DNA of 5,042 bases, from the NCBI GenBank assembly GCA_021731345.1, contig JAKFXO010000064.1:1-5042 (forward strand), in the 5' to 3' direction. The position numbers were made by a program, and so were the translations under genes. Under the pieces are notes generated by a model. It did no database searches. It was not told the origin of the DNA and worked only from the letters and a program-made list of their open reading frames with translations. The DNA is from Candidatus Peribacterales bacterium (GTDB taxonomy: Bacteria; Patescibacteriota; Gracilibacteria; Peribacterales; Peribacteraceae). This document shows positions 1-5,042 of this stretch, one piece after another (positions within the stretch are counted from its first letter, which is position 1; the number at the start of each line of letters is the position of its first letter).

Positions 1-1
1 C

Positions 2-970
2 AGTAACGCGGGGTACTGCCTTGGCTTTGCATCTGTCCACGTGGAAGCAGGTATTCGTACACTGACGCCGGATTACAACGCTTTTGATCTCGCAAAAGCA
101 GCAGCAGACCCTGCTGCATGGAGAAAGTTTTTGATGGATCGTAAGAATTGGAAGCGCGGCAGCCAAGAGCCGTATCCGGAACAGTTCAACACACGTTGCA
201 GTGAGGCTGCGACCGGCATCCATCTTGCTCCGGTTGAGCTTGATCGTGAGTTCCTCATCGCTGAGGGCTATAGCGAAGACAGGATCGCTGTCGTCGGTAA
301 CTCTGTGGTGGACGCTACCGAAGAGGCGATGGCTCGTGCAAAGAATTCCACGGTGTTTGAGCGCTATCCGATGCTTTCAGGCGGAAACTTTGTTCGTTTT
401 TGCATTCACCGTCGTGAGAACTGTTTCTCCGAGCCACGTTTCCGTGCCATTTACGATGCGATGGTTGCACTCGTGAGAGAGGGGAGAAATGTTCTGCTTA
501 TCAACATGATCCAGACTGCTGGAGCGTTTGAACGTTTTGGTCTCAAAGCCGAGATCGAGGCGCTCGCGACGTCACACCCGAACTTCATTCTTTCGCCGGT
601 GTGGGCCGAATATGGTGACGTGATCGCTGCCATGAGCCGTGCATCTGTGTGTGCGACGGACTCAGGTTCCATGCAAGAAGAGATGAACGCGATGGGTGTG
701 CCGTGTGTCACGATGCGTTTTGGTTCCGACAGAAGTGAGGCTGCGATCGCTGGTGGTAACGTCATTGCTCCGCCAGTTGATAGTGCGCTCATCAAAAAGC
801 TCATCGAATTTGCATGGGATAACGCTGAGATGAAGAAGGCACCGAAGATTTACGGCAAGAACGTCAGCGCTGCGTGTATCGATGCCGTAGAGAAGATTCT
901 CAAAACTGGTCCAGTCTTCCGTTCCGACGAGGAACGTCTCGGGTTCGCACGGAGCGGAAAGAAGAAGTAA
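2..970 (+). CDS. UDP-N-acetylglucosamine 2-epimerase-like protein (WecB family), 5' end outside window
   Basis: This is the C-terminal ~322 residues of a WecB-family UDP-GlcNAc 2-epimerase, a cytoplasmic GT-B-fold enzyme that interconverts UDP-GlcNAc and UDP-ManNAc for surface glycans. The frame is open from base 2. The GTG at 41 lies inside the conserved HVEAGIRT motif, so it is not the start; roughly 100 N-terminal residues, including the family's catalytic Asp, are missing upstream. Visible motifs, counting the first full codon as residue 1: HVEAG (13-17, catalytic Glu), PYPEQFNTR (57-65, equivalent of PEEANR with the first Glu kept), VVGNSVVDA (97-105), HRREN (136-140, catalytic His) and TDSGSMQEE (219-227). 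Oddities: about 36 extra residues lie between HVEAGIRT and PYPEQ, the usual HLNP motif is replaced by NMIQTAGA, and TERPE is replaced by SDRSE. The family assignment is firm, but the exact substrate is uncertain. The next gene starts one base after the stop, suggesting co-transcription. Confidence 0.88.
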   Translation, partial: SNAGYCLGFASVHVEAGIRTLTPDYNAFDLAKAAADPAAWRKFLMDRKNWKRGSQEPYPEQFNTRCSEAATGIHLAPVELDREFLIAEGYSEDRIAVVGNSVVDATEEAMARAKNSTVFERYPMLSGGNFVRFCIHRRENCFSEPRFRAIYDAMVALVREGRNVLLINMIQTAGAFERFGLKAEIEALATSHPNFILSPVWAEYGDVIAAMSRASVCATDSGSMQEEMNAMGVPCVTMRFGSDRSEAAIAGGNVIAPPVDSALIKKLIEFAWDNAEMKKAPKIYGKNVSAACIDAVEKILKTGPVFRSDEERLGFARSGKKK

Positions 971-971
971 A

Positions 972-2429
972 GTGAGGCTGATGTTCCAGCGTCTCCGTGA
1001 ATCATTGTCGCTGATCTTGCTCGCGGTTTTGCCGATGCACGCGATGCTCGTGACTGTCGCGACTCATATCCTCTCGGGTCAGAACCATGCGCCACTCGCA
1101 GTCTTAGCGCTTTGGAAAGAGGCGCTTCTTGCTGTCATTCTCATCATCGCTGTCATCGAAATCATTCGTACCAAAGAGCCTGAGCTTCAGAAGTCGGTCT
1201 GGTCTCTGGATATCCTTGATTGGTGCATCATCCTTTCTATTGCGATCGGTGCCGCTGTGTCGCTCACTGGTGGTGCTGGTTCTTCCTTGAGCTTGCAACT
1301 GAGCGCTGCGGACAAGCGGTTCTTGCTCGGGTTTAAGTATGACTTCCTTCCACTCACTGCGTTCTTCCTTCTACGGAGAGTGCCGTGGTCTCGAAATTTT
1401 CTGGTTGCTGCAGCACGCGTCATTGTCATGGTCGGTGGTGTTGCGGCGCTCTTCGGCATTGCAACACTCTTTGTGCCGCTCTCATTTTTCACATCCATCG
1501 GCTACTCAGACTTGCACTCGCTCTATCTTCCAAAGGCTGCCATCGCTTCGTTTCAGTTTTTGGAGGGTACCGATATTCGTCGCGTTCAGAGCTTCATGAG
1601 CGGCCCGAACCAATTTGGACTGTGGCTACTTCTACCGTTTGCGGCAAACCTCATGCTTTTGTTTAAGTCTATTCGCGAGCGTCGGCATGCAGATACGGTT
1701 CTGTATGTCATCGGAGGAGCGCTCGTCATCGCCGCACTCTTTTTTACGTACTCCCGCTCTGCGTGGATCGGTGCAGTCATGATTCTGGTCGTATCCAGCG
1801 CACTCCTACTCCGCCACACCATTGAAAGTGTGTTTCATCGTTCACTCGTTCTGACTGGAGTCGGCGTTATTGCTGGTATCGCCATCGTCATAGGCGTGAA
1901 TTTTTTCCCGCAGATACTCGTGCGGGCGCAATCCTTTCAAGGACACTGGGAAAAGCCACTAGAAGCCATCCAAACCATGCGTACGCACCCCTTTGGTCTT
2001 GGCCTCGGAACGGCAGGCCCTGCGAGCAACCGTCTGAGTGATACTTGCGTGTTTCTTGATCTCGGCGCTGATTACACCTGGACGAAAAATCACAAAGATC
2101 TGTGCGTCTTCATCGGTGGTATCCGCAAACTTCCTGCAGGCAAAGCGTGTGAGTGTCCGCTGCTGACGGAAAACTGGTATCTGCAGTGGGGAGTGGAGAT
2201 GGGGTATGCAGGACTTTTCTTGTCACTTGCGATCATTCTTCTTGCGCTGTGGCTTGGGTTGAAGATTCCACTCACAGATATTCGCATCATTCCGGTTTTG
2301 GCACTGCTCGGTGTTGCGGTCGGGGGAATCTTTCTCCATTCGTTTGAGGATGGCGCAGTAGCGTATTCGCTGTGGCTACTACTTGCTGCCTGCATTCCTG
2401 CCGGAAAGGGTCTTCAGGCGCAGGTATGA
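972..2429 (+). CDS. O-antigen ligase / Wzy_C family polytopic membrane protein
   Basis: A 485-residue integral membrane protein with about 12 hydrophobic segments (near residues 11-31, 44-66, 82-98, 118-135, 143-170, 213-232, 242-260, 263-280, 291-312, 406-428, 436-456 and 461-476). It shows the usual order of Wzy_C/WaaL motifs: GPNQFG (211-216), FTYSRSAWIG (258-267), THPFGLGLGT (338-347) opening the large external loop, and ENWYLQWGVEMGYAG (400-414) where the loop re-enters the membrane, then HSFED (456-460). Family members polymerise lipid-linked oligosaccharides or transfer glycans to an acceptor on the outer face of the cytoplasmic membrane. Sequence alone cannot separate ligase from polymerase or protein glycosyltransferase. 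The external loop carries four cysteines (359, 378, 393, 395). Start choice: GTG at 972 follows a purine-rich stretch; ATG at 981 is an equally plausible start, three codons later. It sits one base after the epimerase gene, supporting a glycan operon. Confidence 0.85.
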   Translation: MRLMFQRLRESLSLILLAVLPMHAMLVTVATHILSGQNHAPLAVLALWKEALLAVILIIAVIEIIRTKEPELQKSVWSLDILDWCIILSIAIGAAVSLTGGAGSSLSLQLSAADKRFLLGFKYDFLPLTAFFLLRRVPWSRNFLVAAARVIVMVGGVAALFGIATLFVPLSFFTSIGYSDLHSLYLPKAAIASFQFLEGTDIRRVQSFMSGPNQFGLWLLLPFAANLMLLFKSIRERRHADTVLYVIGGALVIAALFFTYSRSAWIGAVMILVVSSALLLRHTIESVFHRSLVLTGVGVIAGIAIVIGVNFFPQILVRAQSFQGHWEKPLEAIQTMRTHPFGLGLGTAGPASNRLSDTCVFLDLGADYTWTKNHKDLCVFIGGIRKLPAGKACECPLLTENWYLQWGVEMGYAGLFLSLAIILLALWLGLKIPLTDIRIIPVLALLGVAVGGIFLHSFEDGAVAYSLWLLLAACIPAGKGLQAQV

Positions 2430-2445
2430 GCTTTATGAGCCAGTC

Positions 2446-2454
2446 TGGTATGCT
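2446..2454 (+). promoter_or_regulatory. Putative extended -10 promoter element directly upstream of guaA
   Basis: TGGTATGCT matches an extended -10 (TGN followed by TATGCT) and ends six bases before the guaA ATG at 2461. Transcription would start at or next to the ATG, giving a leaderless or nearly leaderless mRNA. I see no good -35 hexamer at the usual spacing, which is tolerable for extended -10 promoters. No Shine-Dalgarno sequence is visible. This is inferred from sequence pattern only and could be chance. Confidence 0.35.
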
Positions 2455-2460
2455 CCACGC

Positions 2461-4260
2461 ATGGCTGCAGCTCCGCATTACAAATCGGTCGTCATTCTGG
2501 ATTTCGGGGGGCAGTATGCGCACCTGATCGCAAGCCGCATTCGTCGGTTTGGTTTCAAGTCATTCATTCTTCCTGCTGACACCAAGGCGGATCTTTTAAA
2601 AGATGCAGCTGGCATCATTCTTTCCGGCGGTCCGCAGAGCGTGTATGAAAAAGGAAGTCCTCAAGCCGACCCTGCGATTCTCTCGCTCGGCGTTCCGGTA
2701 CTTGGTCTCTGTTACGGCCATCAGTGGATGGCACAGGCGGCAGGCGGCACCGTCTCTCCCGCTAAGGTAAAGGAGTACGGCCCGACCGCGATTCGTACGA
2801 CTGTCGCCAATAATCCGCTCTTCAAAGATTTGCCGAAAGAATTTACGGTGTGGATGTCTCATGGCGATGAAGTCTCCGTGCTTCCGCCGGGTTTTGAAAC
2901 GACGGCAAGTTCCAAGGACTGCACGAACGCTGCGATGATGGACTTGAAGCGCGGTCTTTTTGGGATTCAGTTCCATATCGAAGTCACGCACTCGGAGCAC
3001 GGCATGGAAATCCTGCGCCGTTTCGTCGACATTTGCTCGCCGGAGCAGTGGTCTATGGAAGGGTATGCGTCGCATGTCGGTGACGACGTGAAGAAAGAGG
3101 TGGGAGACCGCAAAGTGTTCATGCTTGTGTCCGGCGGTGTTGATTCCACGGTTGCATTTACGCTTCTGAACCAAGTCCTTGGTCATGAGCGCGTAACCGG
3201 TCTTTTGGTCGATACGGGGCTCATGCGCAAAGATGAGGTTCTTGGTATTGAACGTGCGTTTGAGGCGCTCAAGATCAAAAATCTGCACATCGAAAATGCA
3301 TCGGAACGTTTCTACAAAGCTCTCAAAGGTGTCTACGAACCTGAGAAAAAGCGTGAGATCATCGGCAATACATTTCTTGCTGTGCAAAAAGAGGTGAGTG
3401 ATCGGATGGGGCTAAGGATTGAAGACGGTTGGATGCTTGGGCAGGGGACTATTTATCCGGATACGATCGAAACCGGAGGTACGAAACATGCTGATAAAAT
3501 TAAAACGCATCACAATCGTGTCGAACTTATTCAGCGCATGATGGAAGAAGGACTGGTCGTGGAGCCGCTCAAAGAACTCTACAAAGACGAGGTACGCCAG
3601 CTCGGTGAAGAGCTTGGCCTACCACGCGAACTCGTCTGGCGTCAGCCGTTTCCAGGTCCTGGCCTTGGCGTGCGTATTCTCTGCGCTGAATCACCACATC
3701 CTGTTGATGCTGCTTTGCTTAAAGATTTCACACTCGATCTGCCCCACACCGTTCTTCCAGTGAAGTCTGTTGGCGTACAGGGTGATGGACGGACGTACCG
3801 TCATGCACTTGCACTGTTTGCGTCCCACAAAGTGCCAACTGATGCGCATTACGCTCTCGCGACATCCATTCCAAATGCGAGCCGTGTGTTCAGCCGCGTT
3901 CTTCTGTGTACATCGCACACCACACCATTCGATCCTGTATTCGTTCCAACGATGATCGAGAAAGATACCGCCGATCTCCTTCGCGCCGCTGACGCGATTG
4001 TTGATCACGAAGTGCGAGCGGTGAATTTGTACGATCGCATTTGGCAGTTTCCGGTTGTCTTGCTTCCGATGGGTGCGGGCAAGGGGCACTCCATTGTTCT
4101 GCGTCCGATTGAGTCCACGGACGCTATGACAGCTGCAGCCTTCAGGCTACCAGAAGCCTTGTTAAAGCGCATGACGGACAAGATTCTTGCGATTGATGGT
4201 ATCGATGCTGTCTTCCTTGATCTCACCAACAAGCCGCCAGCGACGATTGAGTGGGAGTAG
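2461..4260 (+). CDS. guaA: GMP synthase (glutamine-hydrolysing), long form
   Basis: A 599-residue GuaA, which aminates XMP to GMP using ATP and glutamine in cytoplasmic purine synthesis. The N-terminal class I glutamine amidotransferase (about 8-195) has SGGPQSVYE (55-63), the nucleophile Cys84 in GLCYGHQ, and His172/Glu174 in FHIEVTHS, where Ile replaces the usual Pro. The ATP-pyrophosphatase domain has the P-loop SGGVDST (224-230), GQGTIYPD (327-334), KTHHN (348-352) and PFPGPGLGVRIL (396-407). The C-terminal dimerisation domain ends in the canonical KPPATIEWE. Typical bacterial GuaA is about 510-525 residues; the excess falls at about 409-505, before LLRAADAI, and includes VGVQGDGRTY (437-446). 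That layout resembles long, eukaryote-type GMP synthases. All catalytic motifs are intact. ATG 2461 is chosen because homology begins just after it; the frame is open upstream to a TTG at 2383, but that would overlap the membrane protein gene and add 26 unconserved residues. Confidence 0.96.
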   Translation: MAAAPHYKSVVILDFGGQYAHLIASRIRRFGFKSFILPADTKADLLKDAAGIILSGGPQSVYEKGSPQADPAILSLGVPVLGLCYGHQWMAQAAGGTVSPAKVKEYGPTAIRTTVANNPLFKDLPKEFTVWMSHGDEVSVLPPGFETTASSKDCTNAAMMDLKRGLFGIQFHIEVTHSEHGMEILRRFVDICSPEQWSMEGYASHVGDDVKKEVGDRKVFMLVSGGVDSTVAFTLLNQVLGHERVTGLLVDTGLMRKDEVLGIERAFEALKIKNLHIENASERFYKALKGVYEPEKKREIIGNTFLAVQKEVSDRMGLRIEDGWMLGQGTIYPDTIETGGTKHADKIKTHHNRVELIQRMMEEGLVVEPLKELYKDEVRQLGEELGLPRELVWRQPFPGPGLGVRILCAESPHPVDAALLKDFTLDLPHTVLPVKSVGVQGDGRTYRHALALFASHKVPTDAHYALATSIPNASRVFSRVLLCTSHTTPFDPVFVPTMIEKDTADLLRAADAIVDHEVRAVNLYDRIWQFPVVLLPMGAGKGHSIVLRPIESTDAMTAAAFRLPEALLKRMTDKILAIDGIDAVFLDLTNKPPATIEWE

Positions 4261-4275
4261 AAAACGTTACGTTTT
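4261..4275 (+). terminator. 15-bp perfect palindrome after guaA; weak terminator or operator
   Basis: AAAACGT and ACGTTTT flank a single T at 4268, directly after the guaA stop codon. As RNA it could form a 6-bp stem (AAAACG/CGTTTT) with a TTA loop, and T continues to 4276. The A-tract/T-tract arrangement resembles a bidirectional terminator, but the stem has only two G-C pairs and would be unstable. As DNA, the same symmetry, about 38 bases upstream of the -10 of the sigma gene, could be a protein-binding site. I cannot decide between these. Confidence 0.35.
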
Positions 4276-4312
4276 TGCGTTCCAACCGTAATGATCTTGA
4301 GGCGCTTTTCGC

Positions 4313-4318
4313 TATACT
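4313..4318 (+). promoter_or_regulatory. Putative -10 element of the sigma factor gene
   Basis: TATACT is one base from the TATAAT consensus and ends nine bases before the ATG at 4328, so transcription would begin about 0-3 bases before the start codon. No Shine-Dalgarno sequence occurs in the intervening TGTAACCCC, which agrees with a leaderless message. The region at the normal -35 spacing (about 4290-4295) does not match TTGACA. A TTGAGG at 4297 is only 10 bases from the -10, too close for a standard housekeeping promoter. Confidence 0.5.
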
Positions 4319-4327
4319 TGTAACCCC

Positions 4328-4900
4328 ATGGCCAATCAGGCACTGCCGCCGGAAGAACTGAAGGAGCTTGCGAAGCGTGCGCAGGACGGTGATACCGAAG
4401 CTTTCGGTAAAATTTACGATGCGTTTCTGACGCCGGTGTACCGGTATGTCGTTTTCCGTTTTCCTGAAGAACTCGCAGAGGATTTGGTCGCAGACATCTT
4501 TGTGAAGGCGTGGGAAAAGATGCATACGTACAAGGCATTCGCTGGCATTCCGTTTTCAGCGTGGCTGTTTCGTATCGCTCGCCATGCGGTTATCGATGCG
4601 TACCGAAGTCAGCGCGGATTTGAAGAGCTCACGGAAGATTTGATCGATGAAGACACTGACAATGATCCGAAAACGCGCACGCAACGGACGATGTCCATTG
4701 CGACGGTGCGTGGTGCGCTCGAGCAATTGCCGAAAGATTATCGCGATGTCATCCTTCTTCATTACGTTGCCGGACTCGGACACGCGGAAGTGGCCGATGC
4801 ACTACGGAGGAGTGAAGGGTATGTGCGCATCATGAAGTTTCGTGCACTCAAAAAACTCGAGGCACTGCTTCCAAAAGACCCCCTTCGTGATAATGCTTGA
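4328..4900 (+). CDS. ECF-type RNA polymerase sigma-70 factor
   Basis: A 190-residue two-domain sigma factor that would direct RNA polymerase to a specific promoter set. Region 2 spans about residues 24-96: acidic LAEDLVADIFVKAW (49-62) is the core-binding helix, and PFSAWLFRIARHAVIDAYRS (75-94) covers the -10 recognition part. An acidic linker (99-113, rich in Glu and Asp) follows. Region 4 (about 125-181) starts with LEQLPKDYRDVILLHYVAGL and has the helix-turn-helix GHAEVADALRRSEGYVRIMKFRALKKL split as HAEVADAL (151-158) and SEGYVRIMKF (162-171). Regions 1 and 3 are absent, as in ECF factors; length is normal for the group. ATG 4328 is the natural start because region 2 lies just downstream and a -10 element abuts it. 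The subgroup and signal are not recognisable. The frame beginning at 5001 could encode a partner, but too little is visible to tell. Confidence 0.93.
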   Translation: MANQALPPEELKELAKRAQDGDTEAFGKIYDAFLTPVYRYVVFRFPEELAEDLVADIFVKAWEKMHTYKAFAGIPFSAWLFRIARHAVIDAYRSQRGFEELTEDLIDEDTDNDPKTRTQRTMSIATVRGALEQLPKDYRDVILLHYVAGLGHAEVADALRRSEGYVRIMKFRALKKLEALLPKDPLRDNA

Positions 4901-4910
4901 TCTTTTTTCA

Positions 4911-4925
4911 ATTTCGGGTCGAAAT
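4911..4925 (+). repeat. Small inverted repeat (6-bp stem, 3-base loop) after the sigma gene
   Basis: ATTTCG and CGAAAT surround a GGT loop, 10 bases after the sigma factor stop. A run of five T follows six bases later, at 4932-4936, so it is only a marginal candidate terminator because the T-tract is not adjacent to the stem and the stem holds two G-C pairs. Confidence 0.25.
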
Positions 4926-4952
4926 AGCGTATTTTTCCTTGAGAACCTCTGT

Positions 4953-4975
4953 AACGGAAGTTCCATTTTTCCGTT
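4953..4975 (+). terminator. Inverted repeat with trailing T residues; terminator or operator
   Basis: AACGGAA (4953-4959) and TTCCGTT (4969-4975) are exact reverse complements with a nine-base spacer, followed by TTAAT. This is the better of the two terminator candidates behind the sigma gene, though the stem is short and the U-tract is brief. The right arm overlaps TTTAAT (4975-4980), a weak -10-like hexamer for the gene at 5001, so the repeat could instead be an operator. Confidence 0.35.
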
Positions 4976-5000
4976 TTAATAAGCGCAAACTGCCTTTTTC

Positions 5001-5042
5001 ATGGACTTAGAGAACTCACTCCGCGGCATGGCCGAAAACGTC
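5001..5042 (+). CDS. Start of an unidentified downstream gene, cut by the window end
   Basis: ATG at 5001 opens a frame of 14 codons, MDLENSLRGMAENV, that runs off the window without a stop. The start is supported by the approximately 100-base non-coding gap before it and by the same strand as its neighbours. No Shine-Dalgarno sequence precedes it (the upstream bases are CTGCCTTTTTC), which matches the other genes here. A second in-frame ATG lies at 5028. Too little is visible to name a family. Genes next to ECF sigma factors often encode anti-sigma or target proteins, but nothing in these residues shows that. Confidence 0.5.
   Translation, partial: MDLENSLRGMAENV

Noticed and set aside
41..43. 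GTG at 41 as the start of the epimerase gene
   Set aside because: The codon encodes the Val of the conserved HVEAG motif, and the frame is open with family-like residues back to base 2, so the gene begins upstream of the window.
968..973. TAAAGT as a -10 element for a leaderless start at ATG 981
   Set aside because: The pattern and seven-base spacing fit, but the genes are separated by one base and probably co-transcribed, and a six-base match this loose is likely by chance.
2383..2460. Longer guaA start at TTG 2383 adding 26 residues
   Set aside because: It would overlap the 3' end of the membrane protein gene by 47 bases, and the extra residues do not resemble any GuaA N-terminus. ATG 2461 lies a few residues before the conserved amidotransferase start.
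2596..3387. 263-residue open frame on the minus strand inside guaA
   Set aside because: It lies wholly antisense to a strongly conserved gene, has no recognisable domain and is rich in Arg, His and Cys, as expected of a shadow frame.
4297..4302. TTGAGG as the -35 box of the sigma gene
   Set aside because: The spacing to TATACT at 4313 is only 10 bases, well short of the usual 16-18.
4005..4538. 177-residue minus-strand open frame spanning the guaA end and sigma start
   Set aside because: It is antisense to two well-supported genes and crosses their intergenic promoter region, with no domain signal.
4903..4908. Run of six T just after the sigma factor stop as an intrinsic terminator
   Set aside because: No stable stem directly precedes the T-run; the bases before it are the end of the coding region without inverted symmetry.

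Overview
The window holds four clear protein-coding genes, all on the + strand and densely packed, plus the first codons of a fifth. The layout is: the 3' part of a UDP-GlcNAc 2-epimerase-like gene (2-970); a polytopic membrane protein of the O-antigen ligase/Wzy_C family (972-2429); guaA, GMP synthase (2461-4260); a short intergenic region with a palindrome and a promoter-like -10 element; an ECF-type sigma-70 factor (4328-4900); about 100 bases of non-coding sequence with two small inverted repeats; and a new reading frame that starts at 5001 and leaves the window. No stretch longer than 300 bases lacks a gene. I see no tRNA, rRNA, CRISPR array or mobile element.

Organism: clearly bacterial, with the standard genetic code (TGA ends both the membrane protein and the sigma factor), moderate GC and very tight gene packing. 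The divergent epimerase subtype with a PEQFNTR motif, the near absence of Shine-Dalgarno sequences and the compact organisation fit a Patescibacteria/CPR lineage that uses standard code (for example Peribacteria or Peregrinibacteria). This is an inference from general gene character, not a demonstrated assignment.

How the genes fit together: the first two genes look like the end of a surface-polysaccharide cluster, with a nucleotide-sugar epimerase followed after one base by a membrane polymerase/ligase that would act on lipid-linked glycans. guaA follows after 31 bases and makes GMP from XMP, a housekeeping step with no obvious tie to the glycan genes. Its own extended -10 sequence directly before the ATG suggests it can be transcribed separately. 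The sigma factor is set apart by a palindrome and its own -10 element, and may be co-regulated with the gene starting at 5001.

Nothing here amounts to a demonstrably new system. The most notable points are a long, eukaryote-like GMP synthase with an extra block in its C-terminal dimerisation region, a divergent epimerase with a 36-residue insertion and a missing HLNP motif, a four-cysteine exocytoplasmic loop in the ligase, and promoter elements placed so that guaA and the sigma gene would give leaderless mRNAs.
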